Below, one piece after another: positions 7,013-14,797 of a stretch of DNA of 64,000 bases (position 1 is the first letter of the stretch; every line of letters begins with the position of its first letter). The position numbers and the translations under genes were made by a program. Origin of the DNA: Hyphomonadaceae bacterium. GTDB lineage: Bacteria; Pseudomonadota; Alphaproteobacteria; Caulobacterales; Hyphomonadaceae. Where the stretch lies: positions 1 through 64,000 of the forward strand of contig JALHLR010000010.1 in assembly GCA_022844475.1 (NCBI GenBank), given 5' to 3'. The notes under the pieces are model-generated. The model did no database searches, was not told the DNA's origin, and was given only the letters and a program-made list of their open reading frames with translations.

Positions 7013-8488
7013 CTACTTTGGCGCGGTAGATGCGTACTTTGCAGCCGCATCCGCCCATTTGAAGGGCGCCACGTCCGGGATGATGCTCACTTCGGTGGTG
7101 AACTTGAAGGGGGCGGAGGGGATGCCGCTGTCGAACGTCACTTCGACGAAGAAGGCGGTGTAGCCCTCGGTGGGCATCGGCACCTGGGCGAAGTAGTTTC
7201 CTTCCGCGCCGGGTTCGAGGACGGTGGAGGTGTAGATCTTGCCGACGCTCTCGACGCGGAAGTCGCGCGCTTTCGGATTGTGAGCCTGCCAGAGCTTCAC
7301 TTCCTTCGGCGTGTCGATCGGGCGAAGGGCGATGCCGTTGGCGTCGGCCTTGTTCCAGATGAAGTCTGGCCGCTTGCCGCCTGTGATCACCGAATTGTAC
7401 CAGGCAAGCATCGAGTCGACCGCGTCAGAGCCAGCGAGGTTGTGGGCCGCGTTCTCGACGTAGCGGATGCGTTTTTCCTGCGGCAGCTGTTCGTAATAGA
7501 AGCGGGAGTTGTCAGGCAGGAAGAACTGGTCGCCCGAGGCGTTGACCAGGAATTTCGGGATCGTGAGGCGGGCGCGGTCGCGGTAGTTGTACGGGTCCTC
7601 GATCGCAAGCACAGCCTGGTATTCCGGCGTGCCGATCTTGTGCGGAAAGAGGCCGTGACTGACATAGTCGTCGAGTGACGGCGCGAAGAATCCCAGCACT
7701 TCGAAATGGTGCTTGGTGATCTCCTCGGAATTCAGCGCGTCGATCACAAGCGGCATGATGCCGATGACGCGTTCATCGACCGCGCCGACCAGCCATGTCG
7801 CCCAGCCACGCTTGGAGGCGCCGGAGACGACGAACTGGTTGATCGTGACGCCGCCGCCTGCTTCCGACTTCATGAACTCCTGCGTTGCGTCGAGCGCCTT
7901 GACGCCGGCCTTCACCATGGCGAGGCGAACGAGCCATTCATCATCCTTCGTCGTGAAATGCTTCACACGCGTGTAGGCGATGATGTCGTCTTCCCAGCGC
8001 TTCTTGTCCTTCGAGTCCGTGAAGGTGAGCGGCTGGTTGGGCACCATGCCGACTTCGGCGACGACGGAGCCTGTCTCCTTGGCGATGCGGATCGAGCGTT
8101 CCTGTCCGTCAGTGGGAGCGGGGTCGGTGTTGTCGCCCTGCCAGATGAAGAGGAGCGCCTTGTCGTGCTTCACCTCCGTGGGCTTCACGATGGTCATCCA
8201 GTGTTTCCACACCGGCTTGTCGACATCGGCTTCCGAGCGCCAGGTCTGCGATGTCATCTCGAGGACAAAGGTGGTGTAGCCATCGCCGGGTTTTGTGGAG
8301 ACCAGCTGCCATTTGTAGGCGGGGTCGGGCTTGGCGACGTAGGCGTCGAGCGCGGTCTTTTCCTCGGGCTTGATGGTGTAGTCGGCGGCGGCTGGCGCGG
8401 CGGGGGCTTCGGGCGTTGAGGCGGGGGCAGGGCTGCAGGCGAAGAGGGCTGCGGTGCAGGCGAATGCGGACAGTGTTCTGCGGATCAT
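7013..8488 (-). CDS. PhoPQ-activated pathogenicity-related (PqaA-like) alpha/beta hydrolase, lipoprotein
   Basis: 491 aa, start ATG 8488 after CGGGAGGG. N-terminal signal with lipobox (LFAC, Cys18), so an envelope protein. The body matches the PhoPQ-activated protein PqaA family: WKHWMTIVKP near residue 95, VSGASKRGWATWL carrying the GxSxxG-type nucleophile, FLVNASGDQFFLPDN, and ENAAHNLAGSD with the probable catalytic Asp and His. A C-terminal beta domain follows. In Salmonella, PqaA is linked to antimicrobial-peptide resistance, but the enzymatic substrate of the family is unknown. Sequence support for the family is strong; the role in this organism is not known. Confidence 0.88.
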   Translation of the reverse strand: MIRRTLSAFACTAALFACSPAPASTPEAPAAPAAADYTIKPEEKTALDAYVAKPDPAYKWQLVSTKPGDGYTTFVLEMTSQTWRSEADVDKPVWKHWMTIVKPTEVKHDKALLFIWQGDNTDPAPTDGQERSIRIAKETGSVVAEVGMVPNQPLTFTDSKDKKRWEDDIIAYTRVKHFTTKDDEWLVRLAMVKAGVKALDATQEFMKSEAGGGVTINQFVVSGASKRGWATWLVGAVDERVIGIMPLVIDALNSEEITKHHFEVLGFFAPSLDDYVSHGLFPHKIGTPEYQAVLAIEDPYNYRDRARLTIPKFLVNASGDQFFLPDNSRFYYEQLPQEKRIRYVENAAHNLAGSDAVDSMLAWYNSVITGGKRPDFIWNKADANGIALRPIDTPKEVKLWQAHNPKARDFRVESVGKIYTSTVLEPGAEGNYFAQVPMPTEGYTAFFVEVTFDSGIPSAPFKFTTEVSIIPDVAPFKWADAAAKYASTAPK

Positions 8489-8570
8489 GGTGGCCCTCCC
8501 GTGCGGCTGTGATCGCCGTTTGCAGGGAGTGTAGAGTGCGAAGCGCGGGACTGGAAGCTGCCGCAAAGAG

Positions 8571-8602
8571 AAAGGCCGCGCGATTGCTCGCGCGGCCTTC
8601 GC
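8571..8602 (-). terminator. Rho-independent terminator of the MFS gene
   Basis: A perfect 9-bp inverted repeat (GGCCGCGCG at 8574-8582 and its complement at 8589-8597) with a 6-nt loop. Read on the minus strand it is followed by a pyrimidine-rich tail (TTTCTCTTT). It lies about 20 bp after the stop of the minus-strand MFS gene. Confidence 0.75.
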
Positions 8603-8622
8603 TCAGGTCAAACGTGCACGCC

Positions 8623-10200
8623 CTAAGTCTCCGCCGGCTTGCGGCCGAGCGTACGCACAACGAGCCATAGGCCCAGCAGGAGCGAAAAGACGATCAAGCC
8701 GAGCTGCATCAGCTGCGCCGGCTCGGTTGAAGTGAGCCCGGGAATGCCGCCGAGCAAGTAGCGGGCGGCGAGCCCTCCCGCGCCGCAGATGAACAGGAGT
8801 ATGCCGGCACGTGCGCCGCCATCGGTCACCGGCTTGCCGGCCTTGACCTCACGGCTGATCGCCATCGCTTGCAGGACGAGGAAGACCAGCGCGACAATGA
8901 AGAAGGGCGTCATCCAGACGAGCGCCTCGCGCAGGCCTTCCTGGGCGGCAACGGCAGCCTCCATGCCGGCGGCGATCTTCGACGTCGCAAAGTTCGTCGA
9001 CAGGATGCCCACCAGCGTCGGGCCTGCGCCGAGGCCGATGAAGTTCAGGATCATCAGCAGGATGGCGCTCGACATCGTGCGCTGCGAAGCCTTCACCGAG
9101 TTGTTCACCAGCGCAAGCGCCGGGGCCAGGTAGAAGATATTCAGGAGCAGCGGCAGGATAAGCAGGGCGAGAGCGGTCGGCCAGTCCTGAGCCTGCGTGT
9201 AGAAGTACCAGAACGGCGTGGCGACAGCCATCGCGATCAGCGGCACGATAGCGTACCAGACGCGCGAACGTTTCGCCATGCGATCCACGATAGCGCCAGA
9301 TGCGATCGTGCCGATGCCGATGCCGATGCCGACCACGAGGGCGTACCACAGCGACAGCTCATCCGGCGTGATCTTGAGGACGCGGATCAGGAAGGGGGCG
9401 TTGAAGCCGAGCGCGGCATAGCCGACGAGGGAGGAGAGGCCGCAGGCCAGCGCGCACCAGAGCAGGGCGGGCCGGCTCAAGAACTCCCAGAACGTGCTGC
9501 CGAAGCTGGAGCGCTCCTGCTTGGCGGCGGCGCTATAGCCCGGGTCCATCGCCCCGCGTTTGGGTTCCCGCACCACGAACAGCATGATCAGGGCAGCGAT
9601 CACGCCGGCGACGCCGATCGCGATGAAAGCAGTGCGCCAGCCATAGTATTTATCGATCTGTGCGCCGAACGCGATGGCCGCGGCCTGGCCGAGCGGCACG
9701 CCCATCGAGAAGATCGCAAGCGCAAGGCCGCGCTTCTCCGCGGGGAAGTAATCCGAGATGATCGAGTAGGAGGGCGGGGCGCCCGCTGCTTCGCCGACGC
9801 CGACGCCCATGCGGGCGGCCAGCAGGGTCGTATAGTTCTGCGCCAGGCCGCACAGCGCGGTGAAGGCGGACCACAGCGTCGCGCCGGCGTAGAGGATGTT
9901 GCGGCGGCTGGTGCGGTCGGCGAGGAAGCCGACGACGACGCCAAGCACGGTGTAGACCAGTGCGAACCAGAAGCCGGTCATCCAGCCCATCTCTGCGTCG
10001 GTCAGGCCGACGGTCGTCCCATCGGGCAGCGTCTTGGCGAAGGCGGGGTCGTTCTTGATCGACTCGATCAGCACCGACATCAGCTGGCGGTCGAGAAAGT
10101 TGAAAATGTAGATAAAGCCCAGCATGCCCAGCACGACCCAGGCATAAAGCGTGGTGCGTTGGGGTACGCTCGGCGCACCTGGCGCGGCGGCTTCAGACAT
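8623..10200 (-). CDS. MFS transporter (Spinster-like family)
   Basis: 525-aa inner membrane protein with about 12 to 14 hydrophobic segments. The first segment is WVVLGMLGFIYIFNFLDRQL, whose N-F-x-D-R pattern is typical of Spinster-type MFS transporters of alphaproteobacteria. The loop 2-3 motif GFLADRTSRRN and GVGVGEAAGAPPSYSIISDY in segment 5 are further MFS landmarks, and FPAEKRGLALAI follows. The C-terminus has two extra hydrophobic segments beyond the usual 12. Start ATG 10200 is preceded by CGGGAGGG. The substrate cannot be predicted; relatives are often next to catabolic genes. It is divergent from ettA. Confidence 0.88.
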   Translation of the reverse strand: MSEAAAPGAPSVPQRTTLYAWVVLGMLGFIYIFNFLDRQLMSVLIESIKNDPAFAKTLPDGTTVGLTDAEMGWMTGFWFALVYTVLGVVVGFLADRTSRRNILYAGATLWSAFTALCGLAQNYTTLLAARMGVGVGEAAGAPPSYSIISDYFPAEKRGLALAIFSMGVPLGQAAAIAFGAQIDKYYGWRTAFIAIGVAGVIAALIMLFVVREPKRGAMDPGYSAAAKQERSSFGSTFWEFLSRPALLWCALACGLSSLVGYAALGFNAPFLIRVLKITPDELSLWYALVVGIGIGIGTIASGAIVDRMAKRSRVWYAIVPLIAMAVATPFWYFYTQAQDWPTALALLILPLLLNIFYLAPALALVNNSVKASQRTMSSAILLMILNFIGLGAGPTLVGILSTNFATSKIAAGMEAAVAAQEGLREALVWMTPFFIVALVFLVLQAMAISREVKAGKPVTDGGARAGILLFICGAGGLAARYLLGGIPGLTSTEPAQLMQLGLIVFSLLLGLWLVVRTLGRKPAET

Positions 10201-10385
10201 TTAGATCCCTCCCGACAAGCCTGTTCCGGCTCTATATCATCTGGCGTTTTCATAGCCGAGCGCGACGCAGCGGCCTAGGGCCTTGCGACGATTGGGTTAT
10301 GCCGCAGGTGCGAACAGCGACCTTGATCTAATTCGCCCGGCAGAGCATCTAAGCCCCGCTCATCTCCCCATCCGCAGGACGCCCC

Positions 10386-12050
10386 ATGGCCGCCACCCAC
10401 TATGTCTACCACCTCGACGGCCTGACCAAGATCTACCCCGGCGGGAAGAAGGTTTTCGAGAACATCCGGCTGCACTTCCTGCCCGACGCCAAAATCGGGA
10501 TCGTGGGCGTGAACGGCTCGGGCAAGTCGACCCTGCTGAGGATCATGGCGGGCGAGGACACGGAAATCCTCGGCGAGGCCAAGGCCGCGGACGGCATCAA
10601 GATCGGCTATCTGCCGCAGGAGCCCAAGCTCGATCCCTCGATGGACGTGTTCCACAACATCGCCGCCAAATGCCCCGAGAAGCAGATGGTCGACCAGTTC
10701 AACGCGATCTCGGCCAAGCTCGGCGAGGAATACACCGACGAGCTTATGGAGGAGATGACCAAGCTTCAGGAGCAGATCGACGCGGCCGACGCCTGGGACA
10801 TCGATTCAAAGATCGAGATGGCGATGGAAGCGCTGCGCTGTCCTCCAGGTGACGCGGATGTGACCAAGCTTTCGGGGGGCGAGATCCGCCGCGCCGCCAT
10901 CTGCGCGCTGCTGCTGTCGAAGCCCGACATGATCCTGATGGACGAACCGACCAACCACCTCGATGCGGAGTCGGTGGCGTGGCTGCAGAACTACCTGTCG
11001 AAGTTTCCAGGCTGCGTGATCCTCGTCACCCACGATCGTTACTTCCTCGACCAGATCACGACCTGGATTCTCGAGCTCGATCGCGGACAGGGGATTCCGT
11101 ACGAGGGCAACTACTCTGTCTGGCTGGAGAAGAAGGCCAAACGCATCGCGCAGGAATCGCGCGAAGAAGCCGGCCGCCAGAAATCTATGGCGCGCGAACT
11201 CGAATGGGTACGCGCCTCCGCCAAGGCGCGGCAGGCCAAGTCCAAGGCGCGTATCAACGCCTATGAGGAGAAGGCCGCACAGGCCGAGCGCGAGAAGATC
11301 ACCACCGCGCAGATCCGCATCCCGCCGGGGCCGCGTCTCGGCTCTGTCGTCATCGAGGCGGAGCATCTCAGCAAGGCGTTTGGCGACAAGCTGCTGATGG
11401 AGGATCTTTCCTTCAAGCTTCCTCCTGGCGGCATTGTCGGTGTGATCGGGCCGAACGGCGCGGGCAAGACCACCCTGTTCAAGATGATCACTGGGCGCGA
11501 GGCGCCGGATGCGGGCACGTTCAAGGTCGGCGAGACGGTTAAGCTCGGCTACATCGACCAGTCGCGCGACAGCCTCAACGACAAGAACAATGTCTGGCAG
11601 GAAATCTCCGGCGGTCTCGACATCATGGAAATCGGCGGTATCGAGCAGCCGAGCAGGGCCTATGTCGGCGCTTTCAACTTCAAGGGCGGCGACCAGCAGA
11701 AGAAGGTCGGCCAGCTCTCGGGCGGTGAGCGCAACCGCGTGCACCTCGCCAAAATGCTGAAGGAAGGCTCGAACCTGCTTTTGCTCGACGAACCGACCAA
11801 CGATCTCGACGTGGAGACGCTGCAGGCGCTGGAAGCGGCGCTGGAGGATTTCCCCGGCTGCGCCGTGATCATCAGCCACGACCGCTGGTTCCTGGACCGC
11901 GTCGCGACGCACATTCTCGCCTTCGAGGGCGACAGCCATGTCGAATGGTTCGAGGGCGATTTCTCGAGCTATCTCGAGGACAAGAAGCGGCGGCTTGGAG
12001 CCGAAGCTGTCGAGCCGAAGCGGCCGACGTTCAAGAAATTTGCGCGGTAG
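10386..12050 (+). CDS. ettA: Energy-dependent translational throttle protein EttA
   Basis: ABC-F ATPase of 554 aa that binds the ribosomal E site and gates entry into elongation according to ATP/ADP ratio. It has two nucleotide-binding domains without membrane segments: Walker A GVNGSGKST at residues 41-49, signature LSGGEIRRAA and Walker B LMDEPTNHLD in the first; GPNGAGKTT, LSGGERNRVH and LLDEPTNDLD in the second. The inter-domain linker (about 240-320) is highly charged (P-site tRNA-interaction motif region) and contains RELEWVRASAKARQAKSKAR. EttA is the best match among ABC-F proteins; no antibiotic-resistance feature is evident. Confidence 0.95.
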   Translation: MAATHYVYHLDGLTKIYPGGKKVFENIRLHFLPDAKIGIVGVNGSGKSTLLRIMAGEDTEILGEAKAADGIKIGYLPQEPKLDPSMDVFHNIAAKCPEKQMVDQFNAISAKLGEEYTDELMEEMTKLQEQIDAADAWDIDSKIEMAMEALRCPPGDADVTKLSGGEIRRAAICALLLSKPDMILMDEPTNHLDAESVAWLQNYLSKFPGCVILVTHDRYFLDQITTWILELDRGQGIPYEGNYSVWLEKKAKRIAQESREEAGRQKSMARELEWVRASAKARQAKSKARINAYEEKAAQAEREKITTAQIRIPPGPRLGSVVIEAEHLSKAFGDKLLMEDLSFKLPPGGIVGVIGPNGAGKTTLFKMITGREAPDAGTFKVGETVKLGYIDQSRDSLNDKNNVWQEISGGLDIMEIGGIEQPSRAYVGAFNFKGGDQQKKVGQLSGGERNRVHLAKMLKEGSNLLLLDEPTNDLDVETLQALEAALEDFPGCAVIISHDRWFLDRVATHILAFEGDSHVEWFEGDFSSYLEDKKRRLGAEAVEPKRPTFKKFAR

Positions 12051-12056
12051 ATCGGT

Positions 12057-12818
12057 TCACCCCAGCTTACGAAACTTGTAGATGACCTGATCCGTCTTGC
12101 CCCGGATTTCGGGGCGCATCACCATGACAGTGTGATCGTCGGCGGACTTGCGCAGCGCATCATGCTCGGCTTCAAACCGGAATCCGGCCGCCTCGATCTC
12201 GCTCCGGAGGACCGCCAGGTCGATGCGGTGGGCCGTGTCGGGAGCGTTCGCGGTACCGGGGTCCGCCACGTGGTCGATGACGATGTAAATGCCGCCTGGC
12301 TTCAGCGCGTTGAACACTTTCGCATTCATCTGGTCGGCCAGTTCGGGTGGGAGCTTGCGCTGGTGGAGCTCGTGGTAGTTCTACGACGTGAAGACCATGT
12401 CGAGCGGTTCGGGGAAGGCGAGGTCGCTGAAGGCGGAACGCAGCGTGACGATCTCCTGCGGATAGGCCTTCGACAGGATGTCGAGAGACTCGCCGTAGAG
12501 GACGGGCTTCGTGCGTATGAACTCGTCCGGGCTCCAGGCGTAGCCCTTGTCCGACGGGCCGGTCTTCGTCACGAACAGCCGCGTGAAGTATCCCGCGCCC
12601 TGCATGGTGTCGGCGACTTTCCAGCCCGGCTGAATGTTCGCCAGTTCGAGGACGGCATCACCGCGCTGCTGAGCACCGAGCGCGACGTCTTCAGCGGGCC
12701 GGCGCTGATCGGCCATTGCCTGCTCGGTTGAGACAGCCGGGACGGTACTGTTCGCTGTTGCGCAAGCTGCGAAGCCAAGCACCGACCCCGCCAGCGTCAG
12801 GCGCGCCAGAAGGCGCAT
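12057..12818 (-). pseudogene. Exported class I SAM methyltransferase-like protein, interrupted by one in-frame TAG
   Basis: One reading frame of about 252 codons, read on the minus strand from ATG 12818, is broken by a single TAG at 12383-12381 (codon 146). The N-terminus is a signal peptide with a possible lipobox (GFAAC). VADTMQGAGYFTRLF is a degenerate SAM-binding motif I, and LDMVFTS leads to the stop. Without a frame change, the reading resumes with NYHELHHQRKLPPEL and ALKPGGIYIVIDHV, the conserved later part of this periplasmic methyltransferase-like family. A CAG (Gln) to TAG change would explain it. The C-terminal half has no ribosome site of its own, so the gene is likely inactive, or the stop is a sequencing error. 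Confidence 0.8.
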
Positions 12819-12919
12819 TGCGGGGCGAGTGGTCTTGTGCGGCAAGATGCGGTGCGTTCGTTTGCGGACACACCGTGCTGCCGCCATCGTGCACGTCAAT
12901 GCAGGTCCGTACGAGGCGT

Positions 12920-13882
12920 TTAAGCTGCCCGGACTTCGCCGGTGCCATCGAGCGGCACGCCCTTCGGCCATGCGCTCTCGATGCGTTCGCGCGGGACGCC
13001 CATGATTTCGGCGACGCGGCGGAAGTTCGGCTTCTCACCGCGTTCGATCAGCTTGTCACACGCGCGTGCGATCTGCTGGGCGGTGAGTTGCTGTTCGGCG
13101 CGGGCCTGTTCGAAATCGCGAACCTGCGCCTGCATGCGGTGGATGCTGAAGGAGGCGGCGCGGCGGGCGACGGCCTTGCGGGCGGCTTCGCGGTTTTCTT
13201 CCTCGGTCTTCGGCTTGCGGCGGGCGCGCGATTTTTTCTCGGCGGCCTCGGCTTCGACTTTTTCGGTTTCGACCGTTGCTGTAGCTTCGGCCTGCGCGGC
13301 TTCAGGCATCGCGGCGTCGATGCGGTGGGCCTCCAGGCGGGCGGCTTCTTTCGCTGCTTCAACTGCAGCTTCGGCGGCGGCGAGTTCGGCCGCTTCACGG
13401 CGGCGCTGGGCGTGGCGGCTGGCCATTGTCTCAGCGTCCATCGCCTTGCGGCCTTCGACGATCCACGCCATCGCCGGCTTCGCGAAGGCGAAGATGTAGA
13501 ACACGATGTCGACCGTCGCAGCAGGCGGCAGGTGGGCGCCTGCCGGCGCGTTGGCCTTCACGATCTCCCAGCCCATGTGCACGCCGATGTTCGTCGCAAA
13601 CGCAAAGCCAATGCAGCAGAGAAGGGCGGGCAACAGCACGGCGTAGTCGACCTTGCCGCCGTCGGCCTTGCGGTGCTTGATCGCGTGCATCGCGCCAGAC
13701 GCTGCGCAGTTCACGAGGCCGATGCCGAACGCCATCATTGCGGCGAATGCGATGACGCAGAGCCATGAGATGTCCAGCTGCGGCCAGAACATGCCGATGA
13801 CGCCGCCCGTTGCGAGCGTTGCTCCAGAGAGCGTCAGCCCCCATGCGAAAATCGACGACCAGGTATAATCACGCTGTTCCAT
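12920..13882 (-). CDS. Membrane protein with coiled-coil and HTH-like C-terminus, unknown function
   Basis: 320 aa, family not recognised. Four hydrophobic segments lie within residues 1-145 (around 12-33, 38-60, 80-100 and 120-140). A long Ala/Glu/Arg-rich stretch (about 150-235) follows, likely a helical coiled coil. The C-terminal 60 residues look like a small helix-turn-helix: LTAQQIARACDKLIERGE then FRRVAEIMGVPRERIESAWP. A membrane-anchored DNA- or partner-binding protein is one reading. The gene stands alone, 101 bp upstream of the broken methyltransferase on the same strand. Confidence 0.7.
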   Translation of the reverse strand: MEQRDYTWSSIFAWGLTLSGATLATGGVIGMFWPQLDISWLCVIAFAAMMAFGIGLVNCAASGAMHAIKHRKADGGKVDYAVLLPALLCCIGFAFATNIGVHMGWEIVKANAPAGAHLPPAATVDIVFYIFAFAKPAMAWIVEGRKAMDAETMASRHAQRRREAAELAAAEAAVEAAKEAARLEAHRIDAAMPEAAQAEATATVETEKVEAEAAEKKSRARRKPKTEEENREAARKAVARRAASFSIHRMQAQVRDFEQARAEQQLTAQQIARACDKLIERGEKPNFRRVAEIMGVPRERIESAWPKGVPLDGTGEVRAA

Positions 13883-14000
13883 GTCGATGAAAATGGCGCG
13901 AGCGAGTTCACGAACGGTGAATGAGTATTTCGCGCTGATGAATCAGGGTGATGCGCGGATTGTATCGGCGGCGATCGCGCGCGCGGTGCTCGCGGCGTAA
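13881..14000 (+). CDS. Possible small ORF, 39 aa, divergent from the membrane/HTH protein
   Basis: A short open frame (MSMKMARASSRTVNEYF, ending ARAVLAA) whose first ATG overlaps the reverse-strand ATG of the membrane/HTH gene. It is not recognised and has no clear ribosome site. The amino-acid content (amphipathic helix ALMNQGDARIVSAAI) is protein-like, but chance cannot be excluded. Confidence 0.25.
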   Translation: MSMKMARASSRTVNEYFALMNQGDARIVSAAIARAVLAA

Positions 14001-14058
14001 ACAGAGCGGCATTTTTTGCCGATGGTGTGAGCGTGAAAAATGTCGACGACCACCGTCG

Positions 14059-14544
14059 TCAGGCCGGCACGATGCTGCCGCACAACTCGAGAAGGCTGCC
14101 TGACTGGAATCGCGCGCCGAGCGTGTGATCGTCGTCCCATGCAACGGCGTAGGCCAGCTCCGTCGTGACGCCGCCGCTCATCCTGATGATCGCCGCTGAC
14201 TGAAGGGAGACGTGAGCCCAGACCTGACCGGGCCGCTCGATCGACATGAGCGCCGTGCGTTGCTCGGAAGCCGGTTCATCGGAAATGGCCTCGCGGTAGG
14301 GGGCGAGATGCTCATGGAGTGCCTGTTCGATCGCGGGGCGCCATCCATCCATCGACCCCTGAATCTGGCGAGCAGCTGCGATGCCGGAGGCGTCCGGTTC
14401 GCGGGCCGTGCCGAACAGGGCGAGAGGCGTTGGTGCGGCGCCCCCAAGCGCGATGGCGCCACGCCACTGCCCGCGAGTCCGCACGAGCTGGCCCAGAACG
14501 GGGTCCTGAAACGACGGAGATTTGAAGAAGCTGGTGAGCGGCAC
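14059..14544 (-). CDS. Hypothetical protein, 161 aa
   Basis: Cytosolic protein of unknown family. The start chosen is GTG 14544, with GGGGA just upstream; the frame is open further to 14601. Visible features: FQDPVLGQLVRTRGQWRG near the N-terminus (a compact beta domain start), a helical middle (GWRPAIEQALHEHLAPYR), and a C-terminal beta region AVAWDDDHTLGARFQSGSLL ending ELCGSIVPA. The WDDDHTLG segment looks conserved-domain-like. No signal peptide, membrane segment or metal-binding motif. It is divergent from nrdA, separated by a regulatory region. Confidence 0.65.
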   Translation of the reverse strand: MPLTSFFKSPSFQDPVLGQLVRTRGQWRGAIALGGAAPTPLALFGTAREPDASGIAAARQIQGSMDGWRPAIEQALHEHLAPYREAISDEPASEQRTALMSIERPGQVWAHVSLQSAAIIRMSGGVTTELAYAVAWDDDHTLGARFQSGSLLELCGSIVPA

Positions 14545-14696
14545 GGTCCATCCCCAAAAAGGCTGGCTTCGACTCGACTTGAGGGGCGTTTGCAGCGCCA
14601 ATGGTTAACGCCGATTAAATCCCCTAATTTCTTGTCCGTGGATAAGCGAAAAGATTCCCCCGTCAGGCGTGTTGACGGTCCATTAGGGAGTGAGCG

Positions 14697-14744
14697 ACAC
14701 TATATCTAGCGTCGGGGCTGGCGCGGGATACCAAGCAGTTGGGT
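14697..14744 (+). promoter_or_regulatory. Pair of NrdR-box-like sites upstream of nrdA
   Basis: The consensus core is CwAtATaTwG. Site 1 (14700-14709) is CTATATCTAG inside ACACTATATCTAGCGT and matches 9 of 10. Site 2 (14732-14741) is CAAGCAGTTG, a weak dyad matching 6 of 10. Their starts are exactly 32 bp apart, about three helical turns, as in known NrdR-regulated promoters. They sit 57-98 bp before the nrdA start. Binding is inferred from the pattern. Confidence 0.65.
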
Positions 14745-14797
14745 TTCGCCGGTTCTGGCCGGAATTAACGAATTTTGGCCTCTAACGAGAGATTTCG

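Noticed and set aside
8869-10278. Open frame on the plus strand opposite the MFS gene
   Set aside because: Composition is Arg/Gln/Asp-rich with no hydrophobic pattern; the MFS protein on the other strand is clear.
14605-14618. TTAA-N6-TTAA between the 14059 gene and nrdA as a CtrA box
   Set aside because: Spacing is six rather than seven; NrdR-like sites explain the region better.
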